Shown piece after piece: positions 25,401 through 40,900 of a stretch of 64,000 nucleotides of DNA. Position numbers and translations under genes: made by a program. Source of the DNA: Psoroptes ovis (Eukaryota > Arthropoda > Arachnida > Sarcoptiformes > Psoroptidae); assembly GCA_002943765.1 (NCBI GenBank), contig PQWQ01000010.1, positions 1,800,501 through 1,864,500 of the forward strand, in the 5' to 3' direction. Under the pieces are notes generated by a model. The model made no database searches. It saw nothing but the letters and a program-made list of their open reading frames with translations, and was not told the DNA's origin. Numbering within the stretch: position 1 is the first letter of the stretch; each line of letters begins with the position of its first letter.

Positions 25401-28400
25401 TGATGCAAAATTCTTTGAAATCATTTGATTCAATGATCATCAAATGATTCATTAGTATATGAAGCATCTAATTACTACTGTAATTATCATTAAAATATAC
25501 TTTCAATTTTCGACGGTTTATATTAAATTATCGACTCACTGAATCTATTTTTGACCAATTATCGTAATGATAATCAACTTAACGTTCACTTATTATTTGA
25601 CAAGTAAGTGTCAACAACAACAAAAGTAGTAACTGAATGTGAGATTGAAAATGTTCAAAATCAAATATTAAAAATAACTTGGCAATCATTTTATCGAATG
25701 AAGAAAAATCTGAAATTCAAAAATATTTTCACATTTTTCATTTTATAAAAATAACTTTTTCTGCTCAGCCACAACAAAGCTTAACCAAATCGTATAATTT
25801 TTAAATTATATAATTTATTGAATAGCTTAATTTTCTTGAATATTTTTTGCATTCAAAATCCAATTGAATACAAAACAATAATTTTCGACCGGACATATTT
25901 TGCCTAGAAGGATTCAATATTAACGAATGAATGAGTTATGAATAGAATAAATGAACAAGTCGAAGTTTTCTATATTATTCAAACAATTTGACAAGTGAAT
26001 TTTTGTCGTTGTGTCCGTTATGCCGTTTTAGTGTGAATATTTTTTTTCGAATCAAACAACAAAACAAAGCAAAAATCTGAAAAAGCATTGATCAAATGAA
26101 TGAGAGTGAGTGAGAGAACACGACAGATACATTCAACTGGAAACATTCATTGACATTTTATTTGAAATTTCTTTGAAAATAGTTTTTTTCCTTTTCAAAA
26201 TGAAAATATTCAAAAATATTTTAAAGTAAATAAATAATAGAGTAAATGATAATAATGACAATTATCATTGTTTATAATCATTTATAATCACCAGCGACTA
26301 AAACAAATAATCAAACATTTGAATTTAAATTTATTTTCATTTTCATTCATTCAATTCAATCGCATTCAATTCAATTGAATCGAATCAAAAAAATTACGTT
26401 TCGTTACGTTTCGTTAATTTTTATGTTTATTTTCACATTTTTTCCTTGTAAATTTTGTCGAAATATTTTTTTAAAAATTTCTAGTGGAAATCAATTGATT
26501 TGATTTGTTTGTTTGTTTGTTCGGTAGTTCGTCGTTTATTATTCATATTTATTCAATATTTTTGATCCAGTTTCCATTGAAACTTGTCAAGTTGTTCACC
26601 GGGAAAAATAAGTGTTTAAAATGTTATGAAATTTTTTCCTTTGAAACAATTAAAATTAATAAAATTTTTTATGCGACAAACATCCACGAACGAGCGCAGG
26701 TCGTCCGGTCAGATGCGGTGAAATGTGTTTTTCAATGTTACTCAGGCAACGGAGCTGTGTGTTTCGACATATTTTCATCATTCACAGTCTAATGTCGAAA
26801 CATTTCAGGTCATCAATTTGTCGTCATTCTTTCGTTTTGTCTGAAATTGAATCAATTTATAAATTTTTAAATTGAAACATTTTACTTTTTGTTCTTCTTG
26901 AAATTTAAATCAAATTTCCATTTTGCACGTATTTTTCGAATACGAAAAATCCAATTCATTTGTCTTGGAAAATATACTAATATTTCCATCATTTTTCAAT
27001 GATATTTCAATTAAAATTTTCTTGAAACATTTTCGTTGAAAAATTCCAATTCAGAGGACACTTTTTTTACATAAATTTTCAATTCAAAAACTTTGAAAAT
27101 TTAAAAAAATTTTTCTATAAATTAAATTTTACGAAATACGTGTGATATATTCATTTAAATATTCGGAAAAATAATTTTAAAAAAAATAATTCCTCAATGT
27201 GACATTTTATCACATTTTTCATTGAAACAACAACAACAACAATGATGATGATGATAATAAGTATAATAACAGTTGAATTAATTGTCATCATCATCATCAT
27301 CATTGTCGTTATTGTCATCATTGTTTTCCATTGTTATCGCTGTCAAAAAAATGTTGATAATAATGTTGATTATTATTATTGTTTATCATTATTAATATCG
27401 TCATTTTCTGAAAATTTCAAATGTCACGAATGAAAATGAAAATGAAATCGTTCATCATGTCTTGTTGTATACAATTGAAATGGCAATTCTTACAGATTTT
27501 CTCTTGATTGTACTACTTGTAATTATTATCATTGTTTATGTAATAGATGTCGATTATTATCGTTTGATGATCAACATTATTTATCACCGTTTTTTTTCAC
27601 CGTTGTTGTTGTAATGTAATGAAGGAGAAATATATCCTTGATTTAATCCATATCTAAATCCATGGATGTATTCCGTAAAGATTGGATGATAACGATTGAT
27701 TAAATAACAAAATGATTAAATAGATTAAATCAAAAATGTTTTAAAGTTTAAATCGTTTGAATGATTGACATTTTTTCAATTTAAATTTCGCTTTCTTATT
27801 ACATTTCAAATCATATATTTTTGAACTGAAAAAATTTATGAATGATTCAATTTGTTTTGATCCGTCCATTTGAAATGATCCAAAATGACTCACTGGAAAA
27901 TGGATCAAACTCTAAATCTCAAATTTCAAAATTTCAAATTATGATTCAATTTTGACGTGGACAATTGATTGACAATAGTTTTTTTCCATTTCTCAATTAT
28001 ACAATTGATTATTTCATTCCAAGATTAGTTTCATCCATGATGATCTCTATCCGACTATTTTGAAAAAAACTTAGAGGCCAAATGAATCATCAAATGAAAT
28101 GATTGTCATTGTTGTTTCATAATATTGTATGAAATGAATAATGAATAGGGACTAAAAATACAAATTGTTTAAATTGAATAACAATTGAAAAATTTAAATT
28201 ACAACAACCAAAAAAAAAAAAAAATGATTTAAATGTACAATTATTTAAATTTACAATAACAAACAACTATAACAGCATGTATTATCACTGCATTTGAAAT
28301 AGATTCCGATATTGTTTGTTTTTGATATATTTGTTTAACTTGATTTAAACTGAAAACAATTCAAAATAAACAGGTAATATTAATAATATCCTTGATTTCT

Positions 28401-31400
28401 ATAGTTGATTTTTGCCCAATTTCCAAATTTTTTTTTACCTTCAAATTTCCAAGTATATCGAGACTTCTTTTTGTGATTTTCTCATTATTCAAATATTACA
28501 TAACATCCAAATTTAAATGCATAAATATCTATAATAATCGCTTGATTATATAATCAATAGGTATGAAAATTGAATTGAATATTTTTGGATGAAACGAACA
28601 AAAAAAAAAAAAAAAAAATTGAAAATATAGAAATTAAGGTCAAATTATCATCATTATGATTATTAATATTAACATACCTGTATCATGTTTGTGTGTGTGT
28701 GTGTGCGTTCATATTTGAATGCATGTTTTTCTTCTACTTAATCTATATATTTCATCCGATTGATGATTATTATTTCATTTTATATAAATAATAATAATGA
28801 TTATCATCATTATTATACATACTTGCACACATATAACTATACCATTAAAGGTAAAAATGATGATGATGATGATGATGTAGGTACACATAAAATTCAGCCG
28901 AATACAATCATTCACATATTGAAAATCAAAAATAAAAATGATAAGATTATGCGGTGAATAACCTGAATATATTTTATGTTTTAATGCATAGAAATGAATA
29001 GAAATTTCTCTCTTATTTCGATGTATTTGCATGTTTGTTTTTGCTTTGATCAAAAAATAAAATTATTTGAACCAAAATTGATTAGAATTATGACGATTGT
29101 ATTAGATGCCGTTATATCCACCACCATTAGTTTGTTTGTTTGTTTTTTTATTTTTTCGGGCTGTTAAATGGTTGTTTCTCTTCTAAATTCAACCTGAAAT
29201 TTTCATTATTCATTTACCTGTTCAATATATTGAGAAATAATGCTAATAATAATGATGAAACAGTATTTAGCAGTACTATTTTAAACTTGTTAAATATTTG
29301 AATCCTTTTATCCTTTTATTTTTGTCTGAAAATGATTGTTTCCGAAGGGGAAAAATACGAAAAAAAAATACATTGAAATGAATGGATTAATACAATCGAA
29401 TCAATGCTCAATGTTCGATTGGAAATCATTTAAAATTTCCGAAGAATTGATTTGAAATTCATTCATATAAGAGAATATATGCAAACAACAACAATAACCA
29501 TTGATTATTAATGATTTTAATCCTTTTTTTCGGTTATATAAATTGAATTGAATTTCTTTTCTACGGTTGAATCTACAGCTTCTTCGACTCTGATCATTTT
29601 ACCAGAAGCGATTTTACCGGATTATTCATATTCAATGACTATTTATTCAATTCAGAAGATTATTCATTTGAAGATTATTCATATGGATATGTGTAATGCT
29701 TCATTAAAATGTGTAAAACTTGTTTTTTATCATTTCAAACATTCCATTCAAAATAACACATTTTATTATTTGATCTTCAATTTGTGATTGATTTTGAATG
29801 AAAAGATTCCCCGTACAATACACTGTTAAAACCTGATTCTGCTTGTTTGAATTTCAATGTGAAATTTTTGGATTTTTTCCGCAAATGATTGAAATTCGGA
29901 GCATTTTTCGTATTGGAAAATCGTTTGTTCAGATTTCAATCGAAAATAATTATCGCTTTTGAGTGTAGAAAATAGGTATGAATCAAATGTAAATAACGAA
30001 ATGAATAACAGTTTTTTCTCGAAAAATATTTTGCTTTAGTCTATAGTTTCACTGTATATTCAAGTACAAGATAATAATACGAAACAAAAACATTTAAATG
30101 ATTTATATTTTTGTGTTCTATGTATTCACATATATTTCATTCATTCATTCATACCTTTCATTTATTCATTCATTCATTAGTAAAATCTGTAGAAATATAA
30201 TGATACGAAAAATCATAATTAGAAGATAATAATTATTATTATCATTATCATTGTCGTATGTTTTGCTTTTCGTTTTTTTTGCATGTTGATGATGATATTT
30301 GTTAAATCATTCATTATCATTAGATGGTCATTATCAAATGAATTTTTGCATATTTTTTTTTTTCGGGCAAATTTACCGAAGTAAACATTTCAGAAAATCG
30401 TACACAAAAATTGAACAAATTAGCGCAAATAATTATAATATTCATTTGTGTGTAAATAAACTCAAACAGAAAACAGAGATTCATTTGTGAAATTGTATCA
30501 ACAATAAGCATTGAAATCTATATTTATTGCCCTTATATGCATCTGATTGATACATATATTGATGGTTTGATGATGAATACATGCCGTTATTGTCAATTTA
30601 CTGGAATCGTTATGAATTTATTAATCATCTTAGTTGGAGATAGTTCAGATAAAATTCCCCATCAAAAACATTCTATTTCAAGCAAAATGAATGAAAATAT
30701 AATTTGAAGGACACATGAACATTCAATCATTTGATTTGCAGGCGAAGAAAAGAAAATCAATTTCGAAATGAATTTTTCTCGCTTCAATCATTGATTCATG
30801 TTGATGCAAATTACATTTTTTTATTGTTTTCAAATTTCAAATTTCAAATTTTGATTCAAAACAATCGAAACGATATGTGCATAACACCTGTCCATTGTTT
30901 TTTTTTATAAATATTTTTCCATACAAAAAGCTTTTTTGTTTTCGATGTCGATATGATTACATGATGATAATGATAATCATGGTGTGTAGTCGACATGCAA
31001 ACGAAAAAACATCAGTGAAATAATAAGTTGATTCAGACTCAAACACATATTATTCATAGCAATCAAATACCATGATTATTACTCGATAATGATGATCATT
31101 GGTTAAGATTTAGATCTAAAAATATCTAAATTTTATGGAAATCATTGATAGGTGAATCATCATTAAAAATCTGAAAAAAGATCAAAAGAGTTCATCTTTG
31201 AATTTTTAAACTTTGAAATTCTGCCTCAAGCAATATGATTTTCCTATTTATTCGATATAATAAATAACGGTATTAATTGTGAGAAGATTTCCCCGAATCT
31301 ATCTCTTTTTCTTTGTTCAAAGCAAAATTAGAATAAAATTGAATCGAAAATTCAAATGAATTGAATGAAATCCGAAATGAATTCAAATACGAAATCAATT

Positions 31401-34400
31401 CAAATCTCACAATAAACAAATTGAATTAATGTAAATAAATTTTGATTCATTTCTCAAACGATTCATCATATTTTGTATGAATAATAAATATGAAAACAAT
31501 TAATAAATAGAAATAATGATTATTAGTTGGTGTGTTTGTTTGTGTATTTGTTTGGTCATGGCCATGATTTTTATTTGTATTTTTCATTTGAAATAAATTC
31601 ATTATGGGATATTCATAATAAATTTTATAAATATCGTACAAACAAACAATCCATTTGCTTTGATTTGTTCAATTGAATTGTTCAAAATGTTCAATGAATG
31701 TATGCATTTCAATGATCGACAAACGATCATAGTATGGTGCATATTTGCTTGTTTTGTTGTTTACATTTGTCTGTGTTTTGATTTCCATATTTCAAATTAA
31801 AGAAAAGCAAAAATTTTAAAGGGATTTTCTTTTCCAATTTTGTTCCATTGTATTACTATTGGGATTTTTCAATTTGTTTATTCATTTACGTTGCCTTTAT
31901 TTGTCTATGAAATTGGTTGATTGATTTTCGATTGAAAATAAATAATTTATCATTCAAGAAAAAGGAACATTGAAATATGAAAAATTATTGAAAACATAAA
32001 TATTAAACAATTAGACAATTGATAGTGTTGACAATATTGATATTTCTATTTCATCAACCCAAGCCAAATTTGGAAATTTTTTTCCATTAATTTTTCAATC
32101 AATTTTTAAAAAATGATTTCCATAAATTTTCATCGATTTTTAAATGATTTTAAATTTCAATTTTCACAGACAATTTTCAGTGATTTTCATTGATTTTTTT
32201 TTTCAATTTTTTCTATCGATTTCATCAAACAATTTTAAAATGCATCATCAATAAACAATTATTTATTGATTATTCATTATTTAAATGATTTATTATTTTG
32301 CATAATTAATTTTTCATCCGCATCCACAATGATTGATGATCATTATGTTCATTGAAAATGCGTGATAATCAATTTTTAAATCAAGAAAAAAAATTTAAAA
32401 TTTCAAATCGAAATAGCGAAATGGTGAATGTGAGAAATTTTCATCATCTTCTTCTCGTCCTATCGTTAAGGTTGAAAAAGTAAAATTGTAAAAAATTATG
32501 AAATTATAAACATATGTGAAACGTATATCGATGAAAATGACTAAATGATCATTGACTATAGTTAAAATGTTGCTGAAATTATAATTTTTTCGATTTTTTT
32601 GTTTGCATCTATTCGATCATCATAAATAAACAAAAATAAATGAACAAATGAATGATTTTTCCTTGATGTTTCATCTCATAGTTATTTTTCAAAGCTTTTC
32701 TTGGTCGTTTATTTGTTCAAAGATATTTCTAATGTGCATAAAAAATTTGAAAGATTTTTGAAAAAAATCTATTTTTGAAATCTTTTCAAATGAAGCAACA
32801 AAAATCATTTTGATCAAATAATCATCATTTCATATAGACACATGATAGTTTTTTTTGCTATTGATTCAACCATTTATTTTTGGGCTGTGATTTCACATGT
32901 AATTTTATTTTATTCTATTTCAATGAAAAACCAAAAATATTTTTTTTCATGGATAATCTTAGAACATGATTGAAACATTTCAAATTTTTAACAGAAATAT
33001 ATCTCTGTATATAATATAGAAATCCAATTTTGACTTTTTTCTCATTGCCTATCTCTTTGGGATTGAAAAAAATAGTTTTTAAACTCATAATTTAGCCAAG
33101 ATATTCGAGCATTCACTGATAGATAGATACAGTTTCGATTCAAATCTAGAATTTGAAGCTTGGATGGTTTTTTTCTCACTTGTTGCATTGAATCTTCAGT
33201 CTTGAATCTCAAATATGAATGAGATATGTTTAGTTGCTTGAATTTCTTTTAATCAAATCAAAAGTCTTGAAATATCGTCATTTACCACCGAGGAAAAAAA
33301 TATTAATTAATTAAATTAGAAATCAATTTAAGCATAAAAACTTTGGCTGAAATGAAATAAAAATTCACATTGAAAAATTACATGTCTAACATTGACCAAC
33401 ATTCATTTTTAGCTCTGTTATGTATTGGATATTGTACATTTTATACACTTCTTACTGACCTTATAAATGTCTATAAATTGCATGAATTTAATGAAATGCC
33501 ATTTATATTCAAAGATCAAATGATATGAACTCTATGGTGGATACTGCTGATGATGATTACTCATTAATGATAATGGAAATCAATTGTTTTTTTCATTCTG
33601 TTTTTGATTTATTTGCTTTCATTTCACATTTATATTTCATTCATTTTTTTCTGTTGTTTTAAGTATCAATTCACTCATTTCATTGCATTCATCCATTGAT
33701 ATATATAAAATGATATTATCATTTGATTTCGTTTGAATCATTAATAATTAGATATGAATCTTAATTACTATTCGATTGTCGATACTTTTGGATATACTTT
33801 TCAGAGAAAATCATTTTCGTAATGAGAATTTTTCATTCATTCACTTATTTATTATTTATTCGTTTGTTTATTTTTTATTTTTATTTTTGAATGATTCATA
33901 TCATTCAACGAAACTTCATGAAACTTCAAAAAAAAAATTTTCTTTTGTTTCATGTCTATTTTTATTTTTTTTTACACCGTTCATTCATTCATTCATTCAT
34001 TGAGACATGAAACCAGTTCAAATCACACACATTTATTCATTTTGCGATTTGATATTTCAGTATGATTTGATTTGATTTTTTTTCTTCATTTTCATGAAAT
34101 TCATTAAAATTCATCAACAGATTTGATCGAAAGAATTATGTAATTTTTTTTATCAATGAAATTCGAAATTTAAAATTTCTAATTTTTGAATCGAAAATTT
34201 GAGAAAAACAAAGCAAAATCAAGTGAAATTTCTAGCAACGATTTCTTCGAAAATTTGATTCGTTTAATGGCAAATCTTTATCTGCATAATTCACATGTAA
34301 TTTTTGGAAAAAATCTTTTCCAATTTCAATGATATTTTTTTTTGTATGAGTTCAAGTTAAACTCATACGAATATGCACTTAATTATTGTTATGTTCAATT

Positions 34401-34957
34401 TTGATCGTGATTTATGGTAAATGATTTTTTTTTGTCATTTTCATCATCATATTTCATTTTATAATAATAATTCGTTATGATAATGATAGAGTTTCATTCA
34501 TTCATTTCTTCAAAAAAAAAAAAAAAATCCTTTCAAAAAATAACTTTTGTATAATTTTTTTGTTTTGTTTTGTTTCACTGATGAATTCAATGATGAATAG
34601 AATCATCATAATAACAAAAATTATGTTAAACATTAAATTATCATCATAATAATGATTTTCATTATTTTCATTATTATTATTATTATTAAATATGATGATG
34701 ATGATGACCGTCATTTACAATGAAAATACAGAAATACAATTGAATTTTCTTGTTATTTCTTGGTATAATAATCGTAATAAAAATCGTGCATACACATTCA
34801 AATATGATTACAATTACAGAGTATTTTTTTCATTCATTTTTCAATTCTTTTTTATGATCATCATGTTCTTTGCTGTAGATCTGAACTTTTTTGGTCATAA
34901 AATAATAATAAATTTTTATTGTTCTCTTTTTCTTAGAAATAAAAAATAAAAAAAAAA
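19431..34957. other. 15.5 kb gene desert
   Basis: Very AT-rich sequence with no frame carrying a recognisable domain on either strand. Open frames here are mostly poly-Ile, Asn, Phe or Lys shadows. It contains an ATC run at 20661-20679, a GT run at 28690-28705 and many ATTC/ATGA short repeats. Two patches are less AT-rich: about 20878-21135, and 26680-26802, the latter rich in CpG. A polypyrimidine-plus-AG acceptor-like site (TTTTTCTTAG) ends at 34936, 21 bp before the next start codon. The stretch may therefore hold non-coding 5' exons, introns and enhancers of the receptor gene at 34958. Confidence 0.5.
26760..26802. repeat. 11-bp perfect inverted repeat at edge of CpG-rich patch
   Basis: TGTTTCGACAT at 26760-26770 pairs exactly with ATGTCGAAACA at 26792-26802 across a 21-nt loop. 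The 80 bp to the left are unusually rich in CpG for this window. Function unknown; possibly a regulatory palindrome. Confidence 0.55.
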
Positions 34958-37900
34958 ATGAAACCGAATCTCAATTCAAAATTATGGCCACCATTATTAT
35001 CATTATGGTTGCTGTTATTATTATGGCCACCAAATTTTATTGTTGATGGTCAACAACCGCCGCCGCCGTCGCCGCCAACACTACAGCAGCATTTACATCA
35101 AAATAATAATAATAATAACAGCAGCCATGATAATCATTTAACATCATACTATGATGATAATAATAATGATGATATTGATTGTCCATTATCATATTCAATT
35201 CAATTATTTACCGGTTTAGATGATAAAACAATATTAAATAATAATAATACTCATAATAAAAATAGAATAACATATATAAATGAAAATGCTGATGTATATT
35301 TTACAGTATTTTTACCATTCAATAATAACGATAATAATGACAATCAAAATCATCATTGTCAACATTTGAATACGGTAAAAAAACGTGATTCATTATTATA
35401 TTTGAATGCAATCAAATATGCATTGAATTTATTGAATGATAATCAGCTACAAATGCAACAACAACAAAATCATTCATCATCAATATTGAATCTATTTCCA
35501 TTGTTTTCATCAATAATGAATAATATTAAATCCAAAAATGATAATCATCGAATAAATTATGGTGCAAAAATTATCTTCATCAATGAAGATGATGATGATG
35601 ATCATGGAATTAGCAATCAACACATTGAACACATGGTAAGTTTTGATTAAATTTGAACTTCAAAATTTTTTCAATTCTGAAATTTACAATAATATCATTC
35701 GAAAGAAATGTGTACCATCCGAAATCGATAATAATAATCCGATGCATAGCAATAATGGAAAACATACAATTATCAAAGATTTAGCATTCATCGATGGTTC
35801 ATTGATATTCAATAAAAATAATCGAGAAGCATTAGACAAGCATATACCAATCATACCACTAACAACAAGTGAATCAATATTGACAGCATCATTTCGTGCC
35901 AGTTTAATCATCAATATTTTGGACATACTGGAATGGAAACATTTTTCAATAATTACATCACATAATGAAGAATCATTATACATTGTAAGTAATCATTTGT
36001 TAATCTTCAAAAATTTTCTTATATTTTCTTCAAAATACTTAATACAATCAATAATCATTGATTTTTCGTCGTTGAAAAATTCAAAATCAGGTCAAAATAA
36101 TAGGTCAATTAACACATAATGAACAAATATGCATCAATGATATTTTTGAATTTCCACTGTCAAAAAATGATGCTGAAGATGATAATGGAAATGATCTGTC
36201 TATTTGGTCACAATTAGAACAACAACGACTACAATTATTTATGAATTCAATATTTAATCCATCTAAACGTATGCCAATCATCATTGTTTCAAGTAATCAA
36301 AATGAATTGATAAAATTTTCAAAAATATTAATCAAAAATCATGATAAACAATTATTGAATCATCAATTATTTTTCACAACAATACCATCACCTGAATTAT
36401 TAACACAATTACAACAATTATCACAAATGACTAAGATATTGGCATTAACATCTAAACTGCCTGATGTGCCATTGCTACCGGAAACAAAGGTAAGTTCAAA
36501 TTAAACATGACTCAGAGTTAATCAATAGAATGGGATTATTTTTTCGCCTTAATAGGAATGTTTTCTAATGAATAATCAAAATTTTAATAATAATGTATGG
36601 AAAAATTGGCTTTCATTTTCACCAATTAGATATATTATTTTCATGTCAATAGCACTTAATCTTGCACGTAATGATATTTGTACAAACAATAATACTAATG
36701 ATAATCATTATAATGTTCAAAAAAATAATGATACATTTTGGTGTGATGATCTAATTAAATTTGAACGTAAATTATTTTTCAATTATTTAAGTGATTTAGA
36801 AGATAAAATTGAAATGCCAATCATGAGTTTATCGACTATCGATCATTTTGGTCATTATAAAGATTTATTACTATATAATGGTAATGAATTTAAATTCATT
36901 ACAAATGAATATTATGATTTATTAGAGCAAAGTTTATGCAATACTCATAATAATGATTGTCATTCATGTATAAAATTTCGACAATCACGTACACAAATAC
37001 CACCGAAAACAATGTTAAATGAAGATGAAGATAATGGTAGTGAAGATAGTAACATTGATTTAGTTGTTGATCAACCTAATAATCATAATAATAATAAAAA
37101 TGATAAAAATTTAGAAAACACTAGTCATAATGCTCATCATACATCATTAGCGAATGATGATAAAGATAATAATGTAAATGATAATAATATTATTGTCAAC
37201 AATGATGAATTGATACCGAATGAAGACGTGTCGATGATGCATGTAGAAACCTATGAAATAACCCTAGGTTTATTATTGCCATTACATAAAATCGGTAATT
37301 CAATATTAGATTGTTCCAATGAATTGAATCTGCCAGCATATTATATTTATGAAGCATCCAAATGGATTGTCGAAAAAATTAATCAAAACAATTATCTAAT
37401 ACCTGGTATTGAAATTAAATTAGAATTAATCGACACTTGTTCATCACCATTTTATGCTACACAAGAATTAGCACATTTGACTAGTTCAGATTCAAAAGTA
37501 CAACCGATAGCTTTCGTATCATCATTACCTCGTGATCATTATAAACAAATTGTTGAATTTATATCATCAATTAATTACACATTGATTGCTACACAAGATA
37601 TATCGATAATGGATTTTCCATTTGGTCCAAAATTTGGTATATTACAAACAGCGACCACAAGTCATACTTTAATAAAAACAACAATCGAACAACTGAAATA
37701 TTTTGGTTGGCGTTATGTATCAGTCATAATCGATACTAATGATCTAATATCATCAACAATGTTTCATCATTTTCAAGAAATGGCAATACATGAAAAAATT
37801 TGTTTCATGACAATCGAATATACAAATACTAATAACAATAATCATACGATTGATAAATTAATTGAAAATCATCAAAATGGTGCTAACATTGTTGTTGTAT

Positions 37901-40900
37901 TGATTAATTATGTAAACACTGTCAATTTAATGAAATCATATCGTTTATATAATAAATATAATAATAATAATGAAAGAAATTTACATTTCATTATTGTACG
38001 TGATCAAAATTTAGAATTAGTATATGGTTTCGAAGAAGAATATCTTGGCTCAATATTTATACGTGAATCGATTGGCAACATAAATCATTTTGATAATCAT
38101 TTTCTTGATTTAGTATCTAATCCTTCATCAACATCATCGACATTATCAAATCCTTCATCCACATCTCAATCATCATTATCATCATCATCGAAAATGATCA
38201 AAGATAAATTATTACATCAATTTATTCAACAATGTGGTGTCAATAGTCAACAATGTTTGCGTACAATTTCATCATTTGATAAAACGATTACAACAAATAC
38301 AATGCAAGCAATTTTATCCATTGTTGGAGGTTTGTGTTTTTTTTTTTTTGAATTTTTTCTTTTAAAATTGTCTTACATAATTACGTTGATTGTACTGTCA
38401 ATCGATTTATCAAAAATATTTTCTTTTTTTCCTATCATTTTTTCACTGTTATCTATTATAAAATTTACTGATAATTTTCTTTTGGATTACACTTTTGATT
38501 GATCATTTTTTTCCTTTAAAATTTTTCTAAAAATATTCACCATTCATTTATAGCGTCCATTGAATATCTAAATATATTTTTAAACATTTTTTACTTTCAT
38601 TTTTCAACTTTTGAATAGGTTTTGCTAGAATGCGTAATCAAACATGTTCGAATGAAAAAGGAATATGTAATGAAATGCTTTATGAAGATTTTCATCGAAA
38701 TTTGTTGAAATTCATATTGAATACACGTTCAATGCGTATCGATTCTGAAATGGATAAAAAATTTAAAAGTGAAAATTTTGATATATTCGAATTCGCTTTA
38801 GACGGGTCATCATCACGTGATATTGAAATTTTAAATTTTAAACATGATCATACAAATGGTTTTTTTCGTTTCGATAATGTTGCTCTGTATTCGTCTTCGA
38901 AACATATGTTGATCAAAAATCCAAATATACGTTATATATTTTATAAATTTAATGGTTTTAAAAATGGTCATAAAGAATATAATGAAACTGAATTTATTAA
39001 TTCAGATTGTTTAAATATGAAAAAATGTCAACAATGTGAACCACAAACACCTGAATTTATTTATATGCCATCATGGGATAATTTGATTATTAGTGGTATA
39101 TTCAACATTCATAAACATTCACAACAAAATCCATTCATTTGTGAACGTAATGAAACGTTGTTGAATAATATTGAAAATGTTGAAGCATTTTTATGGATTA
39201 TCGATTTGATTAATCAAGATCCAAACATATTGCCTGGCGTACATTTAGGCACACTGATTTTCGATACATGTTCATCATATCAAAAAATTTATCGTGATGT
39301 ATCCAATTTTCTCAGTAATTCATTACTATTAGGTGATTATAAAATACAGATACCGAATTCCGATTCATTAGCTGGTTTTGTTGTCGATGGTTCAACAACA
39401 AAAGTCATCGATTCTGTGCTAGATTTAACAAAACCATTGAATATGTCTGTATTGGTTACCGATGCTCGTGAAATTAAATACAATGATATAAAACATTATC
39501 CACAATTTTTGGGTTTTTCATTGCCGAATAATATTTATGTAGATGCATTGATTAATTTTTTGAAAAAATATTCATGGACATATGTTTCTGTTTTGTATGA
39601 AAACAACAATTCAATCACATATCGTCATGTGGATGCATATTCATATTTTCAACATAAAGCACAACAAAATGACATACAAATTGCTACGAAAGAAATATTT
39701 AATGAAAATAATTTATTGAATACAATCAAAAATTTCAAACAATTTTCACAGCTAGGTTCAAAAATTCTCATCATATTTTTATCAGCAGAAAATTTGCGTA
39801 AATTCTTGGATTTCAATCAACAACAACCAGATGATGCCAATCGTTTATTGAATGATGATATAGTATTCATAACAATTGATTTGCAAAATGTATTACAAGA
39901 ATTTGTTCAAAAACAATCAAATGATCAATCATTGAAAAACGTTATTAGTTTAGGGCCTGATGAACATATTATAACAGAATTTGAAGATTATTTTCTAGAT
40001 TTATCGGCACAAAATAATCCAAAAAATCCATGGTTCATACAATATTGGGAATCGATCAATAAATGTAAAGGTTTTAATTGTAATAAAATCGATACAAATT
40101 TACGAAAGAAAAACATAACGATTAGTTCACGTACAACCAACATCATTCATTCAGTTGTAGCCATTGCACATGGTTTAGAATATTTACGAAGAAAAATATG
40201 TCCAAATAATTATAATGGCTTGTGTCAAGAATTTCATCAACAATTGAGACAAAATTCTAAAAATATCCATAGTTTTATCAAACAAAATGGTTTCATTAGT
40301 TTAGACGGTAGCCAATTTCGTTTTACACCGAAATCCAATTATTTAATTGGAAATTTGAATCTCTATCAATTACAACGTCAAGAATCGAATAATAATAATT
40401 TATTATTTTGGAATGAAATTGGCCATTTCAATTATGATAATGGTTTAAAAATGCAAAATACGAATAAATTATATTTCACCACGCAAAATGATACACAAAT
40501 TCAGTTTACTCAATTCAAATCAATTTGTCAAAATTCAAATGAATGTATGGCAATGAAAGATTTGTCCATAATGAATCATACACAATCACAACAATTATTG
40601 ATACCTTCAAATGATAATAATACTAAAGCAACAATTGCATTGTTAATACCACTGCATGATATTGAAAAATCGACAAATGGTATTAATTATACTTGCGGTC
40701 ATATAAATCCAGGTAATTTTTTTTGTTATTAAAAAAACATTTCCAGTGATTTCTATTATTTTTTTCTCTTTTTCATAAATTTCAGATGTATTTGAAAAAT
40801 TTATGGCAATCTATTATTCAATCGATCATATCAATAATCAAAAACATCAGTCGTCGTCATTATTATCAGAAAGCGTCGAATCTTCATTATCTTCATCATC

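Noticed and set aside
26505..26792. 95-residue plus-strand frame crossing the CpG-rich patch
   Set aside because: The start lies in a TTTG repeat and the protein shows no domain. The patch is reported as a possible regulatory site instead.
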